The translations under genes and the position numbers were made by a program. From Seleniivibrio sp. (GTDB taxonomy: Bacteria > Chrysiogenota > Deferribacteres > Deferribacterales > Geovibrionaceae), in contig NZ_JAJOIL010000009.1 in the NCBI RefSeq assembly GCF_021209385.1, forward strand, positions 1 to 64,000: a stretch of DNA of 64,000 nucleotides, in the 5' to 3' direction. This document shows, one piece after another, positions 55,394 to 64,000 of the stretch. How positions within the stretch are numbered: the stretch's first letter is position 1; every line of letters begins with the position of its first letter. The notes beneath the pieces were generated by a model. That model saw only the letters and a list, made by a program, of their open reading frames with translations. It was not told the DNA's origin and made no database searches.

Positions 55394-56281
55394 ATGCAGA
55401 ACAAGTTTAGAGAATATTTTGCTGACGGATCGCTGCTGTTCATATCTCTGATATGGGGCAGCACGTTCATCATAATAAAGCAGAGTGTGGAGCTTTTCGA
55501 GCCTATCACTTTCGTAGGCATACGTTTTTCCATTGCTCTTGCAATCATGCTTATCTTCTGCTGGTTCCGCCGCGAACTCTTCTCGTTTGCCCTGCTTAAA
55601 GACGGTCTTAAAATAGGCTTCACCCTGTTTCTGGTATTCACATTTCAAACCCTTGCGCTGAAATATGCAAAAGCTACCGAAGTTGGTTTTCTGACAGGTA
55701 CTTATGTATTATTTGTCCCCATTCTTTCGGCAATATTTCTAAAAAAGCATCCGCATATATTCTCTTGGGTGGGCGTAGTTCTTTCCACAGCAGGTATGCT
55801 GATGATAACTCTGACAGACAGCATAAGCCTCTCCACAGGTCAGCTTTTTGCGCTTATAAACGCCTTCTTCATAGGCGTTCAGATAATAATGACGGATAAA
55901 TATTCCAGAAAGCACGACGCGATGCTCCTTACAACTGTTGAGGTCGGCGTTGTCGCCATCATGTCGCTTCTTTACGCCGCAGCGTTTGAAAATCCCGATA
56001 TGGGTGGACTGAAACACCCCTTCGTAATGTATTCACTGCTCTTTAACGCCACCATAGCAACGGTCTTCTGCTTTTTCGTACAAATGGCAATGCAGAAGCA
56101 CACCACCCCCACAAAGGCTGCAATTATGTTTACGATGGAACCTATATCATCGGCTTTTTTCAGCTTTTTCATAGGCGGCGAAGTGCTTATGGCGAAACAG
56201 TATATGGGGGCAGCACTCATCGTTCTGGCAATAGTTGCGGCGGAAACCGGCACCCTTCTCCGACTCAAAAAAAAACCTTGA
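55394..56281 (+). CDS. EamA/DMT-family transporter
   Basis: A 295-residue protein with ten predicted helices in two EamA repeats (SLIWGSTFIIIKQSVE near the N-terminus; TTPTKAAIMFTMEPISSAFF in the second half). Such proteins export or import metabolites; the substrate is unknown. The ATG at 55394 has AAGGA seven bases upstream. Confidence 0.87.
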   Translation: MQNKFREYFADGSLLFISLIWGSTFIIIKQSVELFEPITFVGIRFSIALAIMLIFCWFRRELFSFALLKDGLKIGFTLFLVFTFQTLALKYAKATEVGFLTGTYVLFVPILSAIFLKKHPHIFSWVGVVLSTAGMLMITLTDSISLSTGQLFALINAFFIGVQIIMTDKYSRKHDAMLLTTVEVGVVAIMSLLYAAAFENPDMGGLKHPFVMYSLLFNATIATVFCFFVQMAMQKHTTPTKAAIMFTMEPISSAFFSFFIGGEVLMAKQYMGAALIVLAIVAAETGTLLRLKKKP

Positions 56282-56314
56282 TATTTTCATAATCATATAC
56301 ATCTTTTCGGTAAG

Positions 56315-57881
56315 ATGTATGAACAATATGAAAAACTAATCAACAGCATAAATAGTCATATACTGAGAATTTCATTCCTCATATTTGCTTTGGTTACTGT
56401 TACGGTCACAATCGTTCTGACCGCGATATCCCTTGGAATTCAGTCATACACACTTGATAGTTTAAAAAAGAACGAGTTGACAGCAGTCAATTTCCAGACT
56501 GATACAATAAAACATGCAATAAAAGATGTCTCCGAGGACATTCTGCTGATTTCACAGAATGACGCTCTGAAAAGATATCTCGCCACAGGAAAAAAAGAAT
56601 ATGAGGATGAGTTCGCAGCCGACCTCGTAACCATTTCCAAAATAAGAACCAACTATGATCAGTTAAGATATATCGACGAAAACGGTATGGAGCGCATACG
56701 CGTAAACTACCAGTTCGGTGAACCTTACATTGTAGCGAAAAACAGCCTGCAAAATAAAGGAAGCAGATATTATTTCAAAAATACCATGAGCAAAACCGGA
56801 AATACCATATACATATCGCCACTCGATCTGAACATCGAGAACGGTATTCTTGAAATACCGATGAAGCCCATGATACGGTTCAGTGTAAAACTCTACTCTG
56901 ACAGAAAGGAAAAAGGCATATTAATTGCGAACTACAACGCCGGGGAGATTCTAAACAGATTAAAAAGAACCACCAATTACGTTACAGGAGAAATAAACCT
57001 GCTGAACAACAACGGCTATTGGCTTTTAAGCAATAATGAGCAGAATCAGTGGGGGTTTATGCTCGATGACAGAGCATCCAGAAAATTCCAGAACGATTTT
57101 CCTGAAGAATGGGATGCCATAACATATAAAAAAAACGGACAGATGCAGACAAAAAACGGCGTATTCACTTTTAATACCATATATCTTTTCAAAAACGGCG
57201 AGGCTTCAGAAAAAGTTTTGAATAATGAAAAAAAACGTTGAAATCTGGTATATTATACAACGCATACCGCCTGAAAAGATAACAAAATACCAGAATAAGC
57301 AAAATATGCTCTTAATATACATATTCGCAGCCACACTTCTGCTGTCATTCATACCTGCATGGGCTGCCGCAGAATACTTCGGAAGAAAAAAACTGAGCAG
57401 AATGGCGAAACATCTCCTCAAAAACTATGACCCGGTGACACGGATGCCCGGCAGGGTTCTCTTTTTCAAAGACCTTTCAGAAAAGGTTAATGTTGTTTCA
57501 AAAACACATAACACATTGGGGCTTCTGCTCTTTGAACTTACAAATCTGAACGAACTGCTGCAGAAATGCGGAACGGAAACAACCGAACGAGTTCTTATAA
57601 ACATTGCGGAAGTTCTGGACTACACAACTGATACGAACATATCTGCCTACTCCATAGGAAACGGAAGATTTGCACTGATAGCAGGAGAAATGTCGGGTAT
57701 GAAGGAACTTGAAAAACTCAAACAGTCGGTCTTCATGAAACTGCATGAAATAAAACCGGAAAATATTAATTCGTTCACGATTAAATTTGCAGTCGGTTCA
57801 TGTCTCTACCCCGAAGATGCGTATGAGCATTTTGCCATATACAGTTTTGCTGAAAAATCACTGCAAAAATCTGCAAAATAG
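56315..57881 (+). pseudogene. Membrane sensor with degenerate GGDEF domain, frameshifted
   Basis: The first frame (56315-57241) encodes a helix (about 18-40) and a dCache-type sensor domain, then stops. The second frame (from about 57225 to 57881) continues with WYIIQRIP-type end of the sensor, a helix and a GGDEF-like domain (NYDPVTRMPGRVLFF, motif GNGRF instead of GGDEF). Reading seven instead of eight A at 57228-57235 joins them into about 521 residues. The degenerate motif argues against cyclase activity even if the frame is intact. An ATG at 57225 could start the second part separately, but it lacks a ribosome site. Confidence 0.75.
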
Positions 57882-58224
57882 CCCATATTTTCTATTTTAT
57901 ATTTAGTATTACTATTTTTTAATCGCCGCAGAAACAAATATACATGTTTATTCTTTCAAAAAGAGCTCTGGAAACCTTAATAATCAACTCATATGTGTCT
58001 CTGTTTTTTCTCTATCGAACCAACTATTTAACCGTTATATTTTCATCATGCATAATGCATCTATATTATATTTTTATATGCAATAATAATTAATCTGAAC
58101 TTTTTTGGGTTTTCTCTGTTTTTTTTATTGACTAAAGGAAGTAATCAGAATAATAACAGTCAAAATTCATATGATACCGCAGACCAATGAGAAGCAGTCT
58201 GCATCGGGTCAGGGAGCCTTTTTC
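57882..58224. other. AT-rich 343-base gap with the SpeD-operon promoter
   Basis: No gene is seen; T- and A-rich tracts dominate. The promoter for the following operon lies at its right end. Confidence 0.55.
58128..58156 (+). promoter_or_regulatory. Predicted promoter of the SpeD-like operon
   Basis: TTGACT (58128-58133), a 17-base spacer and TAATAA (58151-58156). Transcription would begin near 58163, which leaves no room for a ribosome site before an ATG at 58171 and supports the start at 58225. Confidence 0.55.
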
Positions 58225-58647
58225 ATGGCAGAGCAAACTACTATTTCCGCGGAGCCTTCCCGATGGACAGCTTTAACGGAAAAAGCTAAGAAAGAAAGCG
58301 TTTGGGGCATTGCCTCCAGCTTTGATATTTACAACTGCAACCCGGACACAATAAGGGACGCGGAAGCCATCAAAACATTTGTAAAGGAGCTTTGCGACCT
58401 TATCGAAATGAAACGATTCGGTGAGACAGTTGTAGTCCATTTCGGCGAAGATGAAAAAGTCGCCGGATTTTCCATGACACAACTTATAGAAACATCTCTG
58501 ATATCAGCGCATTTTGCCAACCTGACAAACACAGTCTATCTGGATGTATTCAGCTGCAAACCTTATGATCCCGCTCTGGTTGAAAATTTCTCTATGAAAT
58601 TCTTCGGCGGAGAACGTTGTAACGTAAACGTCAATCTCAGGTATTAA
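58225..58647 (+). CDS. SpeD-like pyruvoyl decarboxylase homologue
   Basis: A 140-residue protein of the S-adenosylmethionine decarboxylase (SpeD) fold. The residues needed for self-processing and catalysis are spaced as in class 1b enzymes: Ser91 (pyruvoyl precursor), His96 (+5) and Cys111 (+20). The usual Glu-Ser-His at the cleavage site is Thr-Ser-Leu, and the TWPE segment is FANL, so the substrate may not be AdoMet. Decarboxylation of another amino acid derivative is possible. The start at 58225 follows AGGGAG. It is the first gene of the four-gene operon. Confidence 0.72.
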   Translation: MAEQTTISAEPSRWTALTEKAKKESVWGIASSFDIYNCNPDTIRDAEAIKTFVKELCDLIEMKRFGETVVVHFGEDEKVAGFSMTQLIETSLISAHFANLTNTVYLDVFSCKPYDPALVENFSMKFFGGERCNVNVNLRY

Positions 58648-58648
58648 A

Positions 58649-59590
58649 TTGTTAAACATCAGTATCCATACAGACCCTGCGGAGTGCCGCAGGCTGTGGG
58701 AAGCACACATTCCTCAGAAGGTTGTTTTCGATCTCTGGGATGTGAGAAATGCTTTCCACAGAACCTTTGCGCGTGAACTCTGCTTTGTTTCCGCAGAAAG
58801 AGACGGCGCATCCGTCGGATTTCTGCCGCTCTGTAAAATACCGGAAACAGGAACGCTGGGCTTCTTTCCCGGCGAAGCATGGCACGGAAAAACATGGCTT
58901 GAGCAGAACCGTCTTTTTGCAGACAGCAGAGCAACCCTTGACGCCATGATAGCCTTTGCAGCAGACTGCACAGGGCTGAAATATCATATCCGCTATCTTC
59001 TGCCGTCCTGTGAACTGCAAACGGAAATTGAGGACGAAACCGGATACCTGTTCACCCCGTCCCGCTACGGATACAGCATGGACGGATATTATGCTTCATT
59101 CACAGGAAGAACGGCTAAAAAGATGAAAAAAGAATCCTCTGTCTATGAAAAATTCATCACAGTGATGTATGACAGACAGGAGGATTTTGAATTGCTGATC
59201 AAAATGAACACCGACCGTTTCGGCAGTGACTCCTATTTTTCGGATAAAAAATTCGCAGACGGTTTCAGAAACCTGATATCGTATCTGAATGAAAATAAAA
59301 TGCTCCGCATCACCACGGTATTGGTGGACGGAGAATATGCTGCCATAGACGCAGGGAGCATCTTCAACAACGTATACACACTGCTTGCAGGCGGAACAAA
59401 TATAAAATTCCCCGGCATAGCCAAGTTTATAAACACACTGCATATGGGTTATTCATGCAGAATGGGCTTTGATCATGCGGATTTCCTCTGCGGAAATTTT
59501 TCATGGAAATCAATGTTCCACCTTGAGCCGCGTCCGCTTTACAAGATATCAAACACGGAAGAATCCGTGTTCGAGGTCTGTCATGCCTGA
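58649..59590 (+). CDS. GNAT/FemAB-like acyltransferase
   Basis: A 313-residue protein with a GNAT-fold C-terminal half (LRITTVLVDGEYAAIDAGSIFNNVYTLLAGG-type strand-turn region, about 225-270) and an N-terminal half like acetyltransferase_6/BioF2-like proteins. It probably acylates an amine using an acyl-CoA or aminoacyl donor. The start is TTG with AGGT six bases upstream. It follows the SpeD-like gene by one base and overlaps the ATP-grasp gene by 8 bases. Confidence 0.7.
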   Translation: MLNISIHTDPAECRRLWEAHIPQKVVFDLWDVRNAFHRTFARELCFVSAERDGASVGFLPLCKIPETGTLGFFPGEAWHGKTWLEQNRLFADSRATLDAMIAFAADCTGLKYHIRYLLPSCELQTEIEDETGYLFTPSRYGYSMDGYYASFTGRTAKKMKKESSVYEKFITVMYDRQEDFELLIKMNTDRFGSDSYFSDKKFADGFRNLISYLNENKMLRITTVLVDGEYAAIDAGSIFNNVYTLLAGGTNIKFPGIAKFINTLHMGYSCRMGFDHADFLCGNFSWKSMFHLEPRPLYKISNTEESVFEVCHA

Positions 59591-60809
59591 CAACCGCGTT
59601 CTGGTGGTGGGTTCAACACCCGATTACAACGAGATAATATATACCAGATACGGCAGTGAGGCACTTTTTCTGACAGACAAGGGACAAAGCGCGGAATGGA
59701 CAGGTTTCAAACCGCCGAAAAAGGACGAGTGCCTTTATGACCTTTCAGACCATGAAGGCGCTATAGAAACGATCCTGAACCATGCAAAAGAGTATGGCAT
59801 AGACATAAAGGGTATAACCTGCTTCGACTGCGAAGCCCTGCCCCTGGCTGCAAAGACAGCAGAAAGGCTTTCCCTGCCCTTCCCGCCACTGTCAGCTATA
59901 GAAAACGCACGTTCAAAGGCGGGTTCCCACATGCTCTGGCAGAAGAACAATGTACCCTGCCCGAAAACGATAAATCTGTTTTCGCCGAACGACCTTGAAA
60001 AAGCGGCGCACACAGCCGTCTTTCCATGCGTCATAAAACCTGCAACCGGAAGCGGAAGCGAACTTGTTTTCCGCGTGGATTCCATAGAGGACACCACCGA
60101 AAAATATCTTTATATAAATAACAGGCTGGCGGCTCACGAGAACCGCAGGATGTATCCTGTTTTGGGATGCACGCTCGAACAGTTCATTGAAGGCGACGAA
60201 TTCAGTTGCGACTGGGTTTTGACCAACGGAGAAGCAGAGATAATACGCATTGCAGAAAAGGTGCGCAGGGACGATCTGTCCTTCGGCACAGCATCGGCAT
60301 ACATTATCCCGCCGTCCAAACCTCTGGACACTGAAAAACTTAAAAAAATTCTGGTCAGCGGCGCCGAAACGCTTGGGTTCTCCGCTATGGTAGCCATGAC
60401 TGATTTCATAGTGATGAACGGTCAGATTTATCTGATAGAAATGACCCCGCGGTTCGGCGGCGACAGCCTGCCCGATACTGTAATGGCTTCAGCCGGATTC
60501 GACACTTTCCGCGCGGCTCTCGATTACGCCGTGACAGGCGAAGTCTGCATCCCTACCCTTTGGCTTCCCGCCGTGTCAGTTCGCATAATCGCGGAAAAGA
60601 ACGGCATCTTCCGCAAAGCCTCTGTGGCGAAGGACGACAGGATTATCTCCGTGCATATTGAAAGAGAAGCCGGACACAATATAATCCTTCCTCCTGAAAA
60701 CTATTTCTCGCGACTGATAGGTCACGTCGTCTTTCGTCCGTACGAAGGAACGGACATACACGAACAGATAGAAGATATCCGGTCAAAAATAACAGTGGAA
60801 TACGCCTGA
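59583..60809 (+). CDS. ATP-grasp ligase
   Basis: A 408-residue ATP-grasp enzyme that would join a carboxylate to an amine through an acyl-phosphate. The ATP-binding part includes FPCVIKPATGSGSELVF, FIEGDEFSCDWVL and the metal-binding LIEMTPRFGGD near residue 285-295. The N-terminal pre-ATP-grasp domain spans about 1-120. The start at 59583 lies within the end of the GNAT gene, and the stop overlaps the next ATG (TGATG). Confidence 0.82.
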   Translation: MPDNRVLVVGSTPDYNEIIYTRYGSEALFLTDKGQSAEWTGFKPPKKDECLYDLSDHEGAIETILNHAKEYGIDIKGITCFDCEALPLAAKTAERLSLPFPPLSAIENARSKAGSHMLWQKNNVPCPKTINLFSPNDLEKAAHTAVFPCVIKPATGSGSELVFRVDSIEDTTEKYLYINNRLAAHENRRMYPVLGCTLEQFIEGDEFSCDWVLTNGEAEIIRIAEKVRRDDLSFGTASAYIIPPSKPLDTEKLKKILVSGAETLGFSAMVAMTDFIVMNGQIYLIEMTPRFGGDSLPDTVMASAGFDTFRAALDYAVTGEVCIPTLWLPAVSVRIIAEKNGIFRKASVAKDDRIISVHIEREAGHNIILPPENYFSRLIGHVVFRPYEGTDIHEQIEDIRSKITVEYA

Positions 60810-62146
60810 TGTACACATACGAACACGACGAAGCGGTGCGGAAACTCCTGAACAAGCGCACTCCCGTTCTGCCCGACAAAATGATAAAAAAATGCGTCCG
60901 CAAAGTACATAAAATGTCGGATATTTTTCATGAAGCGCGGGAAAAATTCGGCTCACCTCTGTATTTTCTGGATATTCCGTCACTTAACGAACGCGCAGAA
61001 CGTTTTTTGAGCGTTTTTTCAGAAGCTTTCGGTGATTTTTCTCCATTTTTCGCAATGAAAAGCTGTAATCACCCATACATAATTCAAACACTTGCGGGCA
61101 TGGGCTTCGGCATTGACGTTTCAAGCGGGAGGGAGCTGGAAACAGCGATTTCCTGCGGAGCCGAAAAAATAGTTTTCAGCGGACCCGCAAAGACCATGAC
61201 AGAGCTTGAACTTGCTGTCAGGCACAGTGACAGAGTAACTATCCTCTGTGACAGCTTTACCGAACTGAATAAACTAACTGTCATAGGTAAACCTATAAGG
61301 GTCGGTGTCCGTCTGACCACAGAAAACAACCCTCTGTGGCGCAAATTCGGCATCCAACACGATGAACTTGAGCAGTTCATCAACATGGCTGAAAACAGCT
61401 GTGTGACTTTCTGCGGGATACAATTCCACTCCAGCTGGAACCTGAACCCCGACAACCACGTCGAGCTGATAAGAAACCTCGGCAAGACCATACAAAAACT
61501 TCCAAAGGATCATAAAAAACGGATTGAATTCATAGACATAGGCGGCGGTTACTGGCCGGAGGAAGGTGAGTGGATACTTGCCGACACGGCAGAGGAGATG
61601 AAGCTCAATAAACAGCTTCTGAACCAGCCTTGCGATCCGCTGGATCACAGATATCTTCCGGCAACTGACATAAGTACATACGCCGATGCACTTTCTGCGG
61701 CGTTCAACGAACACATCCTCCCATATGCCGGATGCAGAGTGTTTGCTGAACCCGGGCGCTTCGTGGCGCACGGAGCGATACACATGCTTCTCACAGTTGA
61801 AGACATCAAACAGCCGGACATAGCCATAACCGACGGCGCAACAAACATGCTGGGCTGGGAGCGCTATGAAATGGATTATTTTCCTGTGATAAATGTTTCG
61901 CAGATATCAGAGACAGAATACCCCATGATGGTTCTCGGCTCCCTCTGCACTCCCCACGACGTATGGGGTTACGCATACCACGGCGGCGGAATGTCCATAG
62001 GCGATCTGCTGATAATACCCGATCAGGGTGCATACACATACAGCCTGCGCCAGAATTTCATAAAAGAAATACCTGAGAGTGTGGTTTTCTCAGGGATAAA
62101 TCATGAATTGGTAAATTGCACTTTTCTGACACAATCACAGGATTAG
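60809..62146 (+). CDS. Fold-type III PLP-dependent decarboxylase
   Basis: A 445-residue enzyme of the diaminopimelate/carboxynorspermidine decarboxylase superfamily. The PLP lysine is Lys84 (FAMKSCNHP), followed by GIDVSSGREL, the phosphate loop DIGGGY (243-248), EPGR (314-317) and an active-site Cys380 in GSLCTPHD (canonically CES-D), then GAY (407-409). It probably decarboxylates an amino acid or an ATP-grasp product. Relatives include Y4yA-type and DAP decarboxylases; no lysA-type context is present. Last gene of the operon. Confidence 0.8.
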   Translation: MYTYEHDEAVRKLLNKRTPVLPDKMIKKCVRKVHKMSDIFHEAREKFGSPLYFLDIPSLNERAERFLSVFSEAFGDFSPFFAMKSCNHPYIIQTLAGMGFGIDVSSGRELETAISCGAEKIVFSGPAKTMTELELAVRHSDRVTILCDSFTELNKLTVIGKPIRVGVRLTTENNPLWRKFGIQHDELEQFINMAENSCVTFCGIQFHSSWNLNPDNHVELIRNLGKTIQKLPKDHKKRIEFIDIGGGYWPEEGEWILADTAEEMKLNKQLLNQPCDPLDHRYLPATDISTYADALSAAFNEHILPYAGCRVFAEPGRFVAHGAIHMLLTVEDIKQPDIAITDGATNMLGWERYEMDYFPVINVSQISETEYPMMVLGSLCTPHDVWGYAYHGGGMSIGDLLIIPDQGAYTYSLRQNFIKEIPESVVFSGINHELVNCTFLTQSQD

Positions 62147-62177
62147 AATCTCCTCAGAAGAAACAAGAGGAGTTCTT

Positions 62178-62540
62178 ATGAAAAAATTTATCTCGATTCT
62201 GACTTTAATATCATTTCTCAGCGTATTCACTGCATACGCCGACGTTAACCTTAACGTAAATGTCGATATCCCGCCGAAAAAAGAAACACCGAAAGAAAAA
62301 CCAGAAAAGGCACACGACATGAATATGAAAAAGGGTGACAGCAAACCCATGCCCCCACATAACAACGACAAAGATATGAAGAAAGACGCTAAAAAAGAAA
62401 AACCTGCACAGCCTCCGAAAGACAAAAACATGAAAAAGGACGCCCCCAAGGACAGACAGCCGATGGAAAAAGGTAAGGAACCTAAAAAGAACGATCACGG
62501 CGATAAACCCGCCGAACCGCCATTTGAACAAAACAAATAA
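62178..62540 (+). CDS. Secreted Lys/Pro/Asp-rich low-complexity protein
   Basis: A 120-residue protein with a signal peptide (about 1-21, TAYA/DV) and a short strand-like segment (VNLNVNVDI). The remainder is disordered and rich in K, P, D and M, with repeated units KDMKKDAKK and KNMKKDAPK. Function unknown; a periplasmic disordered or cation-rich scaffold is possible. GAGGAG precedes the start. Confidence 0.65.
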   Translation: MKKFISILTLISFLSVFTAYADVNLNVNVDIPPKKETPKEKPEKAHDMNMKKGDSKPMPPHNNDKDMKKDAKKEKPAQPPKDKNMKKDAPKDRQPMEKGKEPKKNDHGDKPAEPPFEQNK

Positions 62541-62547
62541 CAACAAT

Positions 62548-62578
62548 AAAAACGCCGCGCTTTATGTGCGGCGTTTTT
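62548..62578. terminator. Bidirectional terminator between convergent genes
   Basis: AAAAACGCCGC (62548-62558) pairs with GCGGCGTTTTT (62568-62578), giving a T-tract in both directions. Confidence 0.85.
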
Positions 62579-64000
62579 ATTTCAGCATCGCATCCAGAAT
62601 AGTCTTAGAACTTCCGACTACATATTCTGAACCGAACACGGAAAGATGGTCATCATCGGCATAAAGCGATTTTCCGCCTTCCGTCAGCCTGCACTCGCCA
62701 TTTCGGCAAAGAACATCCTGAACATTGACCACTTTGACATTAGTTTTCTGTTTCACCTTCTCAAGAACTTTAAATACATTTTCGTTTCGCTGTTGATAAT
62801 GACTGTAAGGCAGTCCTGAGTTGACAAATGACGTGAGCGCGGGAAAAACGCGTCTGAAATATTCTATCTTTCCCATCTCAGAAGGAACGTCGTAAGGCAC
62901 TTCCGGCACATCCATAACAAAATATACGTTCTTGCCAGCACGTTCCAGCGAACCGACAGTACGCACGAGGCCCTCTTCAAACACCTTAAGGTTGTTATTC
63001 TCTATAACATCTTTGGTTATCCCGTCGTCCAGCCTCATTTCAGAACCGGCATCGTTGCCAAGAGTGGGTTTACCCGAATAAACTTCCCATCTGCCAACAA
63101 GAAACACGTTTTTGATGTCATTATCGGCAGCAACTTCTTTATATATAATATCGTTAAACTGGCGGCAGTTGGTGGGAACGTCGTTTATAAGTATCCGCAC
63201 AAGACGAAGCGGCGGGCATGAAGATTTTCCGGCGAAAACACCTGTAGTGCCATTTTCAGCGGCGAATTTATTCATCCCGTCCGTAAGCGAGAGCGCATGG
63301 GAATCACCCCATACGATGAATGTCGGTTTACCTTTTTTGTCCCCCATGCGGCATAGGTTATCAATTTTCGCCTTCATAGGGTCTCTGTAATAGCAGTCAG
63401 TGTTTCTGTATGTGCTTCCAGGTGCATCCGTTACAACGCTGACAGATTCAGGCATCCTGAAAGGCATCCCGTCGGTTTTGTATATAACCGTTCCGATAGC
63501 GGTAAACAGAAGCATCACAGCGGCGGAAGCTTTAAACAGCTTTGAAGGAACAGGAAACTTTCTTCTGCGTATGGGATGCTCAACAAAATAGTACGAAAGG
63601 ACAGCAAAAAGAAAAGTCACGGCAATGATGAACCAGTTGCTCATAAAGAACGCATCACCGGTTATGTTGCTATAATAATTTCTGAACGCTATGAAAGTCC
63701 AGTGCCACAAATAGAGTGCGTATGAAAGCAGTCCGATAAACACCAGCGGTCTGAAAGACAGTATGCGCCCCATAATGCTTTTTTCACCTGCGTATATCAG
63801 AAGCGCCGCACCGGTACACGGCAAAAGTGCGCTGTATCCGGGAAAAGGTGTCGCCGCATTGAACAGTGCCACAGAAAAAGCTATCATGGCTATTCCCGCA
63901 ACTGAAAGTATGTCGTTAAGCGCCCTGCTCTCCGCGCGTCTGAACACACCGAGAGAAAGCATCGTGCCAAGCATCAGCTCCCATGCACGCGTAGGCAACA
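62577..64000 (-). CDS. OafA/YrhL-type acyltransferase with SGNH domain (5' end cut off)
   Basis: The window holds the last 473 or so residues of a longer protein. The left part of the visible sequence is an acyltransferase-3 membrane domain (RAWELMLGTMLSLG, GLLSYALYLWHWTFIAFRNY), and the C-terminal part a periplasmic SGNH hydrolase-like domain (FIVWGDSHALSLTDGM near residue 235; DDHLSVFGS near the end). Such proteins O-acetylate surface polysaccharides or other envelope glycans. The start codon lies beyond base 64000. Confidence 0.85.
   Translation of the reverse strand, partial: LPTRAWELMLGTMLSLGVFRRAESRALNDILSVAGIAMIAFSVALFNAATPFPGYSALLPCTGAALLIYAGEKSIMGRILSFRPLVFIGLLSYALYLWHWTFIAFRNYYSNITGDAFFMSNWFIIAVTFLFAVLSYYFVEHPIRRRKFPVPSKLFKASAAVMLLFTAIGTVIYKTDGMPFRMPESVSVVTDAPGSTYRNTDCYYRDPMKAKIDNLCRMGDKKGKPTFIVWGDSHALSLTDGMNKFAAENGTTGVFAGKSSCPPLRLVRILINDVPTNCRQFNDIIYKEVAADNDIKNVFLVGRWEVYSGKPTLGNDAGSEMRLDDGITKDVIENNNLKVFEEGLVRTVGSLERAGKNVYFVMDVPEVPYDVPSEMGKIEYFRRVFPALTSFVNSGLPYSHYQQRNENVFKVLEKVKQKTNVKVVNVQDVLCRNGECRLTEGGKSLYADDDHLSVFGSEYVVGSSKTILDAMLK

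Noticed and set aside
57225-57881. Independent small GGDEF protein starting at 57225
   Set aside because: No ribosome site precedes this ATG, and the encoded sequence continues the sensor domain of the previous frame without a gap. A frameshift explains it better.
58171-58224. Upstream start for the SpeD-like protein at 58171
   Set aside because: It lacks a ribosome site and lies only a few bases after the predicted transcription start; 58225 has AGGGAG at good distance.
1-64000. CRISPR arrays, insertion sequences or prophage genes
   Set aside because: No regularly spaced repeats, transposase or phage structural genes were seen. The only recombinase (14891-15778) is a housekeeping Xer protein in a conserved cluster.

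Overview
The window reads as ordinary chromosome of a Gram-negative, motile, respiratory bacterium with mid-range GC. Supporting features are RND/TolC efflux, outer-membrane porins, periplasmic multihaem cytochromes, a cbb3 oxidase and chemoreceptors. The mix of microaerobic cbb3 respiration with a periplasmic flavoprotein reductase, and the gene order xerD-cca-phoH-ybeY-corC-era, suggest a member of the Deferribacterota (Geovibrio/Denitrovibrio/Seleniivibrio-like). That placement is from recognition of gene style, not from a search.

Layout. 1-15.8 kb is almost entirely minus-strand housekeeping: a DUF4405 membrane protein, proC, an alpha/beta hydrolase, an MBL hydrolase, a kinase-like/ATPase fusion, endonuclease IV, fructose bisphosphatase, recO, corA, era, a CorC/HlyC protein, ybeY, phoH, an 880-residue DHH-CBS-tRNA nucleotidyltransferase fusion and a Xer recombinase. 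16.2-21.4 kb (plus) has a frameshifted maeB malic enzyme, a SPATA20/YyaL-like protein, an AlkD-like protein and a small Cys-rich protein. 21.4-29.1 kb (plus) is a cbb3 oxidase operon led by an Rrf2 regulator with three Fe-S-type cysteines. In it CcoP is split: its membrane anchor is a 64-residue protein, and one haem domain is fused to CcoO. ccoI is frameshifted. 29-36.5 kb (minus) has a TauE/SafE-like protein, a secreted protein and a tetR-MFP-RND-tolC efflux operon with a perfect 22-bp palindromic operator. 36.5-43.4 kb has a sensor with a degenerate GGDEF motif, DUF1330, a class II Fic protein, a lipoprotein, a marR-fabF pair and a Crp/Fnr-type regulator. 43.7-48.2 kb (plus) is a respiratory module: periplasmic flavoprotein reductase, tetrahaem cytochrome, porin and MFS transporter. 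A tRNA-Pro(GGG) and a 76-bp direct repeat follow. 48.8-53.2 kb is pstSCAB. 53.3-57.9 kb is an MCP, an EamA transporter and a second, frameshifted, sensor/GGDEF protein. 58.2-62.1 kb is a tight four-gene operon (SpeD-like pyruvoyl enzyme, GNAT, ATP-grasp ligase, fold-III PLP decarboxylase) that looks like an uncharacterised small-molecule pathway. The window ends with a secreted Lys/Pro-rich protein and a truncated OafA-type acyltransferase.

The most interesting points are the SpeD/GNAT/ATP-grasp/PLP operon, the flavoprotein reductase that lacks the fumarate-reductase arginines, and the rearranged cbb3 subunits. Three genes (maeB, ccoI, the sensor) carry single-base homopolymer frameshifts. 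Two of them fall in runs of exactly eight A where seven would restore the frame, so sequence error must be excluded before these are called pseudogenes.
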